64,000 nt of DNA. It comes from Zygnema cylindricum (Eukaryota > Streptophyta > Zygnematophyceae > Zygnematales > Zygnemataceae). The stretch lies in contig JBBHKE010003420.1 of assembly GCA_037447655.1 (NCBI GenBank), forward strand, positions 62,001 to 126,000. The letters are read 5' to 3'. How positions within the stretch are numbered: the first letter of the stretch is position 1; each line of letters opens with the position of its first letter. Shown piece by piece: positions 1 to 9,959 of this stretch. The position numbers and the translations under genes are program-made. A model generated the notes under the pieces. It ran no database searches. It was not told the DNA's origin and saw only the letters and a program-made list of their open reading frames with translations.

Positions 1-494
1 GCGGTGCCTGGATTTTTTTCAATAAATTGTACTTAATTGTATTGTTTAGATGCGTTATTCTATATCGAATATGTCTTTGGAATGGGGCAAAAGAGGGTTA
101 TTTGATGAGACAAAACCGACGATGAGACGCAATACGGAGGAAGAGACCAATCTTGATTATTTTCATTTACCTAAAAGTCATCATAAGTCATGTAAAGAGA
201 CCAATCCTGATTATTTTCTTTTACCTAAAAGTCACCATAAGTCTCGGTGTCGTCTTAAACGTCACAATCTCAGAACATGCTTTAAATTTTCCATCAGCCT
301 ACCACAAGTTGCCACAGCCTACCTTGGGCTAAACTGTTGCTGGTGAAAGCGACCTTTATATAAATACACTATCAACCTCGACCATCCAAACAGAGGAATG
401 TCCACTTCGGTCTCCACACGGTGTATCGGCATATGTCGGCTACGCATCATACCGCTCATCCTTAAATTCGGTTTCAGGCGCTTGCATGCACATC

Positions 495-567
495 GGCCGG
501 GTAGCTCAGTTGGTAGAGCTCGTGTACGTCTAACACAAGGTCCCGGGTTCGATCCCCGGCTTGGCCA
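495..567 (+). tRNA. tRNA-like sequence (tRNA gene, tRNA pseudogene or SINE head)
   Basis: The 73-nt stretch folds as a cloverleaf. The 7-bp acceptor stem GGCCGGG/CTTGGCC contains two G-U pairs and is followed by an A discriminator. The D stem is GCTC/GAGC, and the T arm is CCGGG-TTCGATC-CCCGG. The A box (TAGCTCAGTTGG) and B box (GGTTCGATCCC) are good. The anticodon arm is weaker: its first pair is C-A, position 33 is C rather than the usual T, and the loop ACGTCTA would give anticodon GTC. The flanking T run is short (TTT). A tRNA gene, a pseudogene or the head of a SINE are all possible. Confidence 0.5.
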
Positions 568-1130
568 TTTAACCAAAGTTTTCACTTTGGCGCCCATGCG
601 ATATGTAGAATATCGCCGATCCTCAACACAGCGCTACCTATCTGCTAGTCTTAAAAGTCCTCAAGAAAAGGTGTTCTAAAAGTCCTCAAGAAAAGGTGTT
701 CTATTTGATATCCTTCCCTCTTGAAAACACTTAGCATGAGCAACTCATCTATGTTTGCCTCGAGGGCTTCTTTGGAGCCCTCTACATTGTAATGTATTCG
801 AAACAGCGAAGCCTTATTAACTTTTTTGGCTGTTTTGGCCCTAGCTTTTTTGGCTATTTTGGACCAATCTACTGTAACTGCAAAATCCACATACCATGGA
901 TCTAGTACGTATTTGAGCATTCAAGGATAATTGGTTGTGACAATGATGCTTTGATTTTGTGTTACATCCCTTTGTTGCAATTTGTTATTTTGATATTTTA
1001 TTTTCGATTTATCTATCCAAATCTACGTATCCTATTCCTCATCCGTCTTTATTTTTGCATTTGCAATTTGCTGAAAGTGAAAAGGCGATACAAAGATAGT
1101 TTTTTACTTTGTAACACAAGATGATTATGC
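568..1130. other. No recognisable gene
   Basis: AT-rich sequence. A minus-strand open frame of 89 codons at 651-920 (DWSKIAKKARAKTAKK...) has no family I recognise and no supporting splice or promoter signal. It is probably a decayed mobile-element fragment or chance. Confidence 0.4.
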
Positions 1131-1134
1131 AATG

Positions 1135-1530
1135 ACCACACCTAGTTTGACTTGGTTGGATTTGCTGACTCTAACGATGTGAGTTTTGATGTTGTTCAGT
1201 GTTTAGGCACTAGTTCTCAATTTTTCATGGCTATTCTTTAGTCTCATGGTCGTGTTAGAAACAACCTATAACTTGTTTTTTCACTACGGATGAGTATAAG
1301 ACCGTGTGCCACGCGGCGAAGTGAGTAGTTTAGTTACTTTGTCTCCTTAATCACTTGGGTTAACGCTTATTTTTTTCCACTTATATGCCTCAAAACTTGT
1401 ACGGTGCATCAGGTATTATGCGTAATTTCATGCATCACATGCACACTGAGCACATTGATGTACAGGACCACTTTGTATGGGAATGTGATAAGCTCTTTAA
1501 ATACATCAACACTCCAGTCTTGATTGTTGG
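1135..1530 (+). pseudogene. Decayed Ty1/Copia RNase H C-terminal fragment
   Basis: Conceptual translation with several stops shows DLVGFADSND (compare the Copia DLVGYADADW motif) and, about 90 codons later, MHTEHIDVQDHFVWE, which matches the Copia C-terminal HIDV..HFVRE block that precedes the ADIFTK motif. Frame breaks and stops lie between the two. The call rests on these two short blocks, so confidence is modest. Confidence 0.45.
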
Positions 1531-1977
1531 TTATGTTCATTTGGATCTTCATAAGCCCCATTTTAGCAACATCACTTGCCGTACACCCTCTCCATTTTTG
1601 ATAGATGGTTATTAGGTTGATATGGTTGTCGTTGGCTAATACTGCTATAGCTTGCGTGTTCCCAGTGTATGGCTACACATTCACGGGTGCAGTGTCCTTC
1701 CCATCGTGGATCATCGTCCACGTGGGTTGGATGTAATATACAATCAAAGTAAACCTCTTTTTCATAATTTCCTTTTGATTATAGAGATTGATGGTGCGAG
1801 TGAAGGCTTTGTATTCACCGTGTCATCGAGTAATAAGGCATATTAATAAAGTCAAAGTAAGTCAGAAACGCGAGAAAAATACTTTACTGATTGAATTGGT
1901 GGCCGAATCTTCTTGCCTTCACTCTGTTCTACCTCTCTCCAGCACCAAAATGATAAAATTGAAAACTTTCAATCGAC

Positions 1978-1984
1978 TTTTATA
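1978..1984 (-). promoter_or_regulatory. TATA box of an orphan divergent promoter
   Basis: On the minus strand the sequence GGGCTATAAAAGTCG precedes a leader resembling those of loci A-E (a purine-rich GGAGAGAGGTAGA block about 50 nt downstream). No signal-peptide exon follows on the minus strand below 1980. This looks like the surviving promoter of a lost family member arranged head-to-head with locus A. Confidence 0.55.
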
Positions 1985-2260
1985 GCCCAGACCCGCAAGA
2001 TATGCTGCTCGAAAAGTCAATGACCTTTCCACTGACTTCCTAGTGTAAAAGTAACCGGATAGGCGACCCGCTTTGAAACAACCCATGGGAAAGAGTGATT
2101 TTCTGATGAAACCTTTAATAGGATTGCTGGTTAACACTAGATGGCCGTTGTTCAATTTGGCCAACCTCGAAATTATGCAATTCAATTCTCATGACACAAC
2201 TTGAACATGGCAATGATACGGTGCTTTAAGATGTCTTTGCTCGATCGTTGAACTCGAAGC
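1985..2260 (-). repeat. Upstream module of the family, reverse orientation
   Basis: The reverse complement matches the block upstream of loci A-E: GATCGAGCAAAGACATC, then ATCATTGCCATG, GAGAATTGAATTGC, GAGGTTGGCCAAATT, and TTTCATC before the TATA box. Its orientation fits the minus-strand TATA box at 1978-1984. Together with the plus-strand modules at 2465-2996 it forms an inverted, bidirectional promoter region. Confidence 0.65.
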
Positions 2261-2464
2261 CGGCTCAGCATACCGACGCAAAATGCTTTCTGCCAAAAAA
2301 CCTTATAGCTTAGTACTTTTTTTACTCAAAATGAATCAATATTCAAATCCCTCAATACACGTATGTATTTTGCTTGTACAGCGTAGATTAATATCCTCAA
2401 TGCAGAATCCAATTGTACTTGAGAGATTTGTACGATCTGATCTTTGGCAATTTAGCCATACAAA

Positions 2465-2996
2465 ACGTTTGACCGTAAAATCGAGCAAAGACATCGAAAA
2501 GCACAAGATCATCGCCATGTGCATTCGCGTGATTGCGAGATTGGCCACATTCATCGACGGCCATGTAGTGTTATTCAACCGTCCGATTAAAGATCCCATC
2601 ATAAAAATACAAAAACGTTTGACCGTACGATCGAGCAACCAAATCTAAAAGCACAGGATCATTGCTATGCTTAAGTTGCGTCAAGAGAATTGAATTGACT
2701 GATTGCGAGGCTGGCCAAATTCATCGACAGCCAGGTGGCACTAATCGACCGTCCGATTAAAGATTTCATAAAAGAATACAAAACGCTAATCAACCGTCCG
2801 ATTAAATATTTCATAAAAAAATACAAAACGTTTGACTGTACGATCGAGCAATGAGATCTAAAAGCATAGGATCACTGCCATGCCCAAGTTGCGTTACGAG
2901 AATTGAATTGCCCGATCACGAGGTCGGCCAAATTCATCGACGGCTAGATAGCGCTTATCTACCGTCCGATAAAAAATTTCATCACGAAAATCAGTC
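2465..2996 (+). repeat. Three tandem copies of the family upstream module
   Basis: Copies begin at about 2468, 2616 and 2830 with GTTTGACCGTA(C)GATCGAGCAA. They continue through GATCATTGCCATG, a GAGAATTGAATTG block (in copies 2 and 3), GGCCAAATTCATCGACGGCC and CGTCCGATTAAAGATTTCAT. Copies are imperfect, and the second carries an extra short duplication of CGTCCGATTAAA. The same block precedes loci B (one copy), C (two), D (one, inverted) and E (one). It ends about 110 bp before the TATA box of locus A. A promoter-proximal regulatory or transposon-derived role is inferred. Confidence 0.7.
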
Positions 2997-3104
2997 CTTG
3001 CCATGAGTCGCTTCAAAGTCAGTCGCCTATCTTTTTCTTTTGCCCTAGGAAATCAATGGAAAGGTCTTTGACTTTTCGCACAGTAGTTCTTGCATGTCCG
3101 AACC

Positions 3105-3111
3105 TATAAAA
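3105..3111 (+). promoter_or_regulatory. TATA box of locus A
   Basis: TATAAAA in the context GAACCTATAAAAGTCC, 137 bp before the start codon. The context is conserved in locus C (19162-19168), altered in B (TACAAAA at 12680-12686), and present as TATAAAA in D and E. A leader block with ATTGTGGTGGTGGAGAGAG follows about 30 nt downstream and is shared by the family. Confidence 0.75.
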
Positions 3112-3247
3112 GTCCATTAACTGTTTTAGAGTATAGCATTGTGGTGGTGGAGAGAGTTCAAAACAAGGGAAAGGTACAAGAATCACATTTGAAAGAAAAT
3201 CGTTGACTTTTTCGCTCTAAATTTGTTTGGTGACAAGGAAAGCCACC

Positions 3248-6200
3248 ATGGCGAATTCATCTATTAGGATTTTGGTCGTTTTGTGGAGTTCAATGTTGTT
3301 GGCTTCTATGGCTTCGTTGGGTTTGGCTGAATCGGAAAATGTCGAAATGGAAAACGCACCTTTCGGCAGTATTGGTACGTTTTTCTCGTAAGGAATTATT
3401 CATCATTGTTCTTTTACATTCTATTCTTTATGTATTTTAATGTTTTACTTCTGCGGCGGTATAAAACAGTAGTTTTGTATGGACTGTTGGAATAAAGTAT
3501 TACGTTACCGTCAATAGCTTAGCAATTTTTTTAACAAATGTCAAGAGCATTATTTTTTTAGCCCTCATATTTTATCATTTTATTTGTTTTTTTTTTTCCA
3601 TGAAATTTAACTATAACCACTGATCCACTTTCTCCGTTTATGACAAAGGAACCTTAACATTGCCATGTCTGTTTCCATGTGTCCCATATTCCCGATGGTA
3701 TTCCCCATTTCAACTTTCTTCTTTCAGATCCGTCAGGCGCAACTGGGCGACATCTTCTCGAAGACGGCCGTGGTAAAACCAATCTTTCTTTAATCTACAA
3801 AACGGAACAACAGGAATCACATATCATAATTGTAGCCATAATTACTGTGGATTTTTTTCCCGTGTCGAAAGGAACTTATTTTACCCCTAATTCTCCTCTT
3901 CCTCTTCCTCTTCTCCCCTGATCTCGCCCTCCTCCCTCACCCTCCCTTCTCTCTCTCCTCGCCTTCTCTCCTTGCTCTCGCTCCCGCACTCCCCTCTCCC
4001 CATATACCTATTCCATCTTCTCCTTTTATTCCATTTTTCTTGCCCCCACTCTCTTCCTCTCTCTCCCCCTCTCTCTCCCTGTCCGTGTCCCTCTTATTCC
4101 GTCCTTTCTCTCTCCTCCTCGCTCTCCTCACCTTCTTTCCTCACTCTCGCTCTCACTCTCCTCGCACTCGCTCTCATAACTCTCCCTCTCCTCGCTCACG
4201 CTCTCCTCGCTCTCACTCTCCTTGCTCTTGATCTCTTGCTCTCGCTGTTCTCTTCTCTCTCCCTCGCTGTCTCTTTATTTCCCTCTCTCTCCGTATCTCG
4301 CTCTTTCTCTCTATCCTTACTCTCTCTTCACTATCTCATATACATGAACACAGACACACATGTCTCTTCTCTCTCTTGTCTCTATATCAATCGCCTTCTC
4401 TTCCTCTACCTTTCCATCTGTTCCACATCCCTCCCTTTCCCAAGGTCCCTCCCTCTTCCATCTCCCCATGTCACCCACTCCCCCACTCTCCTCTCTCGCT
4501 CTCCCTGTTTACCTCCTCTTCCCTTCACCTAATTGCCAAAATGTTCCAATGTTACCCCATCTTCCCCTTGCTTGCCCCACTTCTCCTTTTCCCCTTCCCT
4601 TCCTCTCTCCGTCTCTGTTTCTCCTACATGGCCGTCCCCCCCCTCCCCTCCCGCTCCCTCCCCATCTTCCTCATCTCCAATCTCTCTCCATCTCCCACTC
4701 TCCCCCTCTCTTCTTCCCCTTTTACTTTCTTATCCTCCCTCTACTCCCTCCCTCTCTCTCCCTCGCTCTCCCTCTCTCTGCCCCTCTCTCACCTCTCCCC
4801 CTCTTTGCCAACTCCTTCCCCCCCTCTCCCCCCGCCTCTCTCCACCTCCTCTCCCTTACCCCTCCCTTGTATGCGCATGTCTGTTCTGTGCCCAGCTCTT
4901 AAGAGACGTGGCTTCGTTCCCCAATGCCCGACGGCCAAGCCCTGGCTTTGGAATAACTCTTGCTACCGCCGCTGTCCGACGTGCGTCAAGGTCGGCAGCC
5001 CCTTATACGGCCGAAATCGTGAGAATAAGCTTCTTCGAGTTTTTTGGGGTGGATATTGGGGAGGGTTTTGGGGCTATAGGAATTTTTTGACGGTTTCGTA
5101 AAGGTATTTGGGAGTTTCGGGGTGAATATTGAGCGTTCCTTAGGAGGATTTTGGGAGGATTGGGGAGGTATTTGTGAAGCATTTTGGGAAAAAAATGTTC
5201 TTCTTGTTGTTCTTGTTGTTGTTTTCTTGGTGGTTCCATACGGAGTATGCAATTTAATTAATGTGGAAAATATGAGCCGCGGAAAATCAATTTGTTAACG
5301 GGAAAACGGAAGCAGAAAAGGAGAATATAAGCAAATACACTTTTTTACATAGTTTTTTTTTGGATTTTATTCTTGAAGTTTGGATCGAAATGTTTCGATG
5401 ATTTCAAATGGCCTTGTTGATTTTGTTACTTTTCATTTTTATTTCTATGTTCTTTTAGCACTAGTTTGTCTTTCCAAGACGGAAAACAAAGGAGATGGAC
5501 ACGAAAGCTCTTTAAGATGACGTCTCTCTCTCTAACGACACTTTTTCCTCTCTCCTTTTTCACAATTATCTCTTTTCTTCCTTCTCTATCTCCCTCTTTC
5601 CTTATCCCCCGACATTCCCCTCTCCCTCCTTCCTCTTCCTCTCCCTCTCTGTCCCCATCCCTCTCGCCCTCCCCCTCACTCCCCTCCTCTCTCTCCCTTT
5701 CCTTTCCTTTCCTCTTCCCCTCGTCTTCCCCCACACCCCCTCTCCACCACTACCACCCCCGTCCCCTCACCTCTTCCTCCTCCCTCCTCCCTCACCCCCC
5801 CTTCACCCCCTCCTCCCCTCCACCTCTCTCCCCTTCCTTTCTCCACTCCCTCTCTTCTCTCCCTCTCGTCCCCTCTCCCTCTCTCCCTCCCAATTTCCGT
5901 CACCCTGTCTCCATCTCCCTGCCACATCTCTCTCTCCCATTCCCACTCTCTTTCAATCTATCTCTTATCTCTTCTTTCTATCCCTCCCTCCCAATCTCGC
6001 TTTCTCCTCTTCCTCCCTTTTCCAATGTTCTTCTCCCTATCACCACCGGCCCCTTGTTACCTCTGCCTCTCTCCCCTTCTTTCCCTCTACCTCTCTCCCC
6101 GTCTCTGCCTCTCCCCCTCCGTTAACTTTCCTCCCCCTCCCTCTCACTCCCTTTCCATTCCCCACTCCCTACCTCCCCGTGCCTCCCCTTTTCTTCGTGT

Positions 6201-7579
6201 GTGCATATCTCCTCTGTGCTTAGGTCGTCGCGTTCGTCCCCGCTGCCCCGTGAACGAACCGTACCTCGCATTCAACTCCTGCCACCGCCGCTGTCCGAGG
6301 TGCACCTACAACGCATTCGGCTCCAGACCCGGCCGTAATAGACCTCGTAAGAATAAGCTACTGGAAGGCTTTTGGAGCTGATTTTCGGGAGGGTTCTGGG
6401 GAGGATTTTGAGGAGGATTTTGGGAGGGTTATTGGGAATTTTCTTGAGGGTTTGGCGGAGATTATTGCGAGTTCGGGAGGGGTTTCGGAGATTTCTTAGG
6501 AGGCTTTTGGGGATATTTTTCAGAGGTTTGGGGAGGTTTGGGAAGGTGATTGCAAAGGTTTTTCGGGAATTTTTTTTTGGAGGTTCGGGTGGCACTTTTC
6601 TTGGTTGTTTTGAGAGTTTGCTCACGATTCGCTTTGGAAATTGTTGTTTTTTCTTTGCCAGTGGTTGGCGGCTGGTTTTTGGAGGATTTTGGGGAGTGAA
6701 TTGTGTTTTTGGGGGTCCTTTTTTGGAGCCTGCGTCTGATTTAATGTGGAAAATATGAGCCTCCGAAAAACGATTTGTTCTTAAAATTGAAAGAAGAAAA
6801 ATTGCATAAAAGCGAATTGACTTAACAGTTTTTGTTTGGATTTTAATTCTTAATATTTATTTTCAATTTTGTTGATAGCAGAACATTCTCAACTAAATAG
6901 CGTTTTGGTATTTTTCATTTTTTTTTTCTTTCATTAATACTATTTTATGTGTTTCCAGGACGCAAAACGATGGAGGACAGGGAAACTCTTGAAGACGTGG
7001 AAGGTCTCTCACCCTCACTCTCTCCCTTTCCCTCTTCAATTTTGCCCTCCCTCTACCTGTATAACTTAAATATCTTCTACATTGCCTCGCAACTCTTCTT
7101 CCACCACCTTCCTCTACTTTATCTTACCCTCGCTCGACCTCTCTCCATTTAGCTTATACGGGTCCTATTTCCTAATATTTTGTACCTTTATGATTAAGTT
7201 CCTGTATTGCAATATGTGTATAATTTTTCTTTTCTAAAAACGGTATTTGATTCCTATTTTGTACTTCCAGCACGGAAAACAATTGAGGATAGGGAAATGC
7301 TTGAAGACGCAGACAGGGAAATACTCGAAGAAGGAGGTAACTCTCTCTTTTTTCCTTTTTTTATTCCTCTCTCTCTCCCTTATCGCACTTTTATCTGTCT
7401 CTCTCCCACTCCCTCGCTCTTCCCCTCCGTTGTTTCGCTCTTTCTCCGACCCCCTCTCTTTCTCTTTCCCCGTCTGCCTCTCTCTCCAGTGTCCCCCTCT
7501 CTACCCATTACTCTATCCCCCCTTCATCCCTCAATCCCCTCCATCCGGCCTCCGTCCTCACTTTGCCTTTTCCTCTCTC

Positions 7580-7629
<50 letters not shown>

Positions 7630-7866
7630 TCTTGTTTTACCTCCCTCTTTACTCCCCTACTTTCCTACCACCCTCACTACCCCTCTCCCTCCCTCTCCAT
7701 CTCTCCTTTATTATCCATGTCGTATTTGTTAAGACGTGATCGTCGACAAACATTTTGGGAGGCTTGTGTTGCGTGTGTTTTTTGTTTTTTCGATATTATC
7801 TCGAGTCCTAATCTATTTTTGTCTTTCGCTTTTTATTTTTTTTCTCGTGTCTATAATGCAGAATGA
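3248..7866 (+). CDS. Locus A: secreted micro-exon Cys-module precursor, apparently intact
   Basis: Spliced gene with exons 3248-3374, 3728-3772, 4896-5018, 6224-6346, 6959-7003, 7271-7336 and 7862 onward; total 534 nt, 177 residues plus stop. Every exon is bounded by AG/GT and every internal exon is phase 1-1. Exon 1 encodes a signal peptide (MANSSIRILVVLWSSML...GLAE) with cleavage likely after GLA and an acidic tail. Exon 2 encodes DPSGATGRHLLEDGR. Exons 3 and 4 each encode one basic four-Cys module, C-x11-C-x3-C-x2-C (CPTAKPWLWNNSC and CPVNEPYLAFNSC, ending RRCP-C). Exons 5 and 6 encode acidic repeats (RKTMEDRETLEDVE; DREMLEDA/DREILEEG). The last exon gives only AA-TGA, completing a split Glu codon and then the stop. 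ATG in CCACCATGG context sets the start. I do not recognise the family. Secretion is well supported; an antimicrobial or signalling peptide role is inference. Expression is untested. Confidence 0.7.
3375..3727 (+). other. Locus A intron 1
   Basis: Begins GTACGTTTTTCT and ends TTCTTCTTTCAG. The same start (GTACRTTTTTT) and end recur in loci B, D and E, so the boundary of the signal-peptide exon is supported by four copies. No other feature seen. Confidence 0.7.
3885..4885 (+). repeat. Kilobase polypyrimidine tract in locus A intron 2
   Basis: About 1 kb of almost uninterrupted C and T (CTCTCC, CCCTCT, CTCGCT units) directly upstream of the first Cys exon acceptor (TGTGCCCAG). It is far longer than a normal polypyrimidine tract. 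Equivalent tracts occupy the same position in loci B and C and, on the opposite strand, in D. Long Ser/Leu/Pro open frames here are a composition effect, not genes. Confidence 0.85.
5019..5240 (+). repeat. G/T-rich tract after the first Cys exon of locus A
   Basis: The intron begins GTGAGAATAAGCTTCTTCGAG and continues with repeated GGGAGG, TTTTGGGG and GGGGAGG words. The same kind of tract follows every Cys exon in loci A-D (for example 6350-6600, 14835-15010, 15609-15790, 27190-27450). The words are complementary to the CCTCCC-rich tract on the other side of the Cys exon. Confidence 0.7.
5479..5521 (+). pseudogene. Degenerate acidic micro-exon in locus A
   Basis: TTTCCAAGACGGAAAACAA aligns with the acidic micro-exons (TTTCCAG|GACGGAAAAC) but the acceptor CCAG has become CCAA. 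Downstream, ACGAAAGCTCTTTAAGATGACG corresponds to the GAAACTCTTGAAGACG part. The copy is out of frame and is best read as a dead exon that is skipped. It marks an ancestral order of Cys exon, acidic exon, Cys exon. Confidence 0.55.
5525..6205 (+). repeat. Polypyrimidine tract before the second Cys exon of locus A
   Basis: About 680 bp of CT-rich sequence ending at the acceptor CTGTGCTTAG at 6223. It has the same character as 3885-4885. Confidence 0.8.
7345..7715 (+). repeat. CT-rich intron segment with a (TC)n run, locus A last intron
   Basis: The intron after exon 7271-7336 is CT-rich and includes an uninterrupted TC dinucleotide run near 7575-7625. It ends in TATAATGCAG before the stop-only exon. 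Confidence 0.7.
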
Positions 7867-7929
7867 GTTTTTTACGAAAAGAACACAATTCAAAGTTTGG
7901 CCCTGTTCTTGGATAAAAACCTCCAGAAA

Positions 7930-8290
7930 AATGTCTGAAGGAAGTTTGCCTTTCTTAGACAAGTTTTGTATCTTTTTTGTAAAGAAGTTAGAAACGAGAT
8001 GTTCACCGGTGAAACCGAGATCTTTTTCCGGTACAACACCTCAAATTTTGGGGTTATAGGACTTTGTTTGAAGGAATTTTGCCTTTCTTGGACAATTTTT
8101 GTATCTTTTTTGTAAAGAAGTTAGAAACGAGATGTTCACCGGTGAAACCGAGATCTTTTTCCGGTACAACACCTCGAATTTTGGGGTTATAGGACTTTGG
8201 GGTTATAGGACTTTGGGGTTATAGGACTTTGGGGTTATAGGACTTTGGGGTTTTAGGACTTTGGGGTTTTTGGACTTCGGGGTTTTAACG
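7930..8290 (+). repeat. Tandem duplications in the 3' region of locus A
   Basis: A block of about 130 bp (GCCTTTCTTAGACAAG ... TCCGGTACAACACCTC ... GGGGTTATAGGACTTTG) is duplicated at about 7950-8070 and 8080-8190. It is followed by about six copies of an 18-bp unit (GGGGTTATAGGACTTTGG, later GGGGTTTTAGG) to 8285. Loci B and C carry single versions of the larger block (17375-17510, 28660-28750), and D carries a diverged inverted one (about 55870-56040). Confidence 0.75.
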
Positions 8291-9475
8291 TGGGCATAAA
8301 ATTCTAGATTTTTTGACATTAGAGGAGTTAAGGGCCGTGAAAAAAAGAGGGAGGGGGTAGGGAAGTGATGTTTTTCTTTTTTGTTTGCTTGGAAAGTTTT
8401 TGTTTTGACTTTTTGGCTTTTGGACTATAAATTTCAAATGGCTTTTCAGTCAGTCTTTTTTGTTTTTGGGGGGTGGTTTTCTTCAAAACTTCTCCAATTT
8501 TGTGACTTGAAAATCAAAATTATGTGTTCTTTTGTTTTGGAACCTTTTTTTTCTTTTTTCAACCCTATTTTACAAATGATGAAAAATTGGTGAATTTTAG
8601 ATTGAAACATGGTATTTAATTTTCTTCCAAAATTCTAAATGAAATGTGAGATTTACTTTTTTTTTACTTTATCAAATCTTTGTCTTTTGATTCTTTTTGA
8701 TGGTTTCTGTCAATTTTTTTCTTTTTTTTGTTTGCTTTTTTTTACATTTTTCTCTTAATTTGGGCAAGATAGGTATTTAAGATTCAACTAAAGAAACAAA
8801 AAACTTCAGAATGAAGAAATAAATTAGATTATACCGTCGTTCTCTTTTTCTTCTCGTCTTTGTGGAATTTCGCGTCTACGTTCGTTTTCGTAAATTAGGC
8901 TTCAACTTTCAGATAAAAGATTGTGAGAGAAAAATGTATTGAGAAAATCCTCGAGTAATGTCTGTGTTTACCGATGAGAAATTGTGTTATGGATGAATTT
9001 TTGAGATTTGAGTAATTAGGATGATTTTGATGTTTGACTTAATTCGCCCTTCCGCATTTTCTTTTGTGCGATGTTTATGATTTTTCTTTTGTGATCATTA
9101 TGCCATCCAATCTATATATTTTGACTGTCTATCTAATATATCTATCTCATGTATCTCTCAATCTAATTTATTTACCTGTGTCATCTGTATCTATATCTAT
9201 TTTATCTAATTAATATAATTATCTAATTGGATAATATGCCCAATCAGGTCGAAGGCTCTATTTTATCTAATTAATATAATTATCTAATTGGCTAATATGC
9301 CCAATCAGGTCGAAGGCTTGGCGTGAAGCCTTAATGCGTCTAGTCTGGTGTGCTTGTAATTGAATCTGAGTCAATTTTTCTCTATCCTATCTATATAATC
9401 TATTAAATTCAGTCGATCTAATGAATCTTACCTATCTATTTATTCTAATTTATCTATCATGTTTATCCACTTGGA
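8291..9475. other. 3' flank of locus A, no gene seen
   Basis: T-rich sequence aligned with 17510-18330, 28745-29650 and, inverted, 54950-55860, so it belongs to the duplicated locus unit. From 9100 to 9440 it contains interrupted TATC/TATCTA microsatellite. A duplication (ATTTTATCTAATTAATATAA ... CAGGTCGAAGGCT) lies at about 9200-9318. Confidence 0.6.
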
Positions 9476-9477
9476 AG

Positions 9478-9800
9478 AACCAATTTTGGAGTTGTCACCA
9501 TTCTGTATGGCACTAAGAGTTGTTTTTGAGAGACAATGTTCATCACATATACAAACGGTTTTGTCTTTAATTTGACTTCGAAATAGAATGTGGTAGGTTT
9601 CAAAACAATTTAGTTCTCTTTACTTAGATTATAAGGCTAGAAAATAAGCAGGTTCAAAGAAGGCACTTGGCACAATTTTTGGAAAGTATAACAGACAATA
9701 GTTCCATAACCCTTTGGACAAATATTTTGTACGGTCGAGCCCGTGGCGGTGTGTCCCCCGATTCCCCGTGGTTGGGAGTGATGGCCTGCTCTTGTGCAGT
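9478..9800 (+). repeat. 3' flank block shared with 52.93-53.23 kb
   Basis: GATTTTGGAGTT-like start, CACTAAGAGTTGTTTTTG, GAGACAATGTTCATCACAT, TTTAGTTCTCTTTA, CACAATTTTTGGAAAGT and GTCGAGCCCGTGGCGGT are matched in order at 52925-53225. The block lies downstream of locus A here and downstream of the transposon nest that follows locus C there. Confidence 0.7.
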
Positions 9801-9959
9801 TCCCTGCTTGGTTCTCTTTCTCCAACGGCGCTCATCCACGGTTCTCCCTTTCTTAACACTCAACATTTCTCCCATGGTGTACCCGGTGAGAGTATTGGTT
9901 TTATACTATCTCCAATGGCGTTTGAACATCCACAAATTTGGTCGACCCAATAAGATCAT

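Noticed and set aside
3972-5101. Long Ser/Leu/Pro open frames on the plus strand (also 5466-6381, 13653-14927, 26121-27174).
   Set aside because: They lie in CT-only tracts where stop codons are rare by composition, they overlap in several frames, and the conserved exons end inside them at clear splice sites.
4896-6346. Assignment of the Cys module to GASA/snakin, EPF, thionin, RALF, Stig1 or alpha-hairpinin families.
   Set aside because: C-x11-C-x3-C-x2-C with CP...P.....C does not fit the Cys spacing of any of these.
3248-7866. Homology to schistosome micro-exon genes.
   Set aside because: The gene design is similar, but surrounding elements point to a streptophyte and no sequence similarity can be claimed; treated as convergence in design only.
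7558-9460. CRISPR-like arrays from spaced repeats (8188-8285) and TATC tracts.
   Set aside because: Units are directly adjacent, without unique spacers, in a eukaryotic 3' flank.
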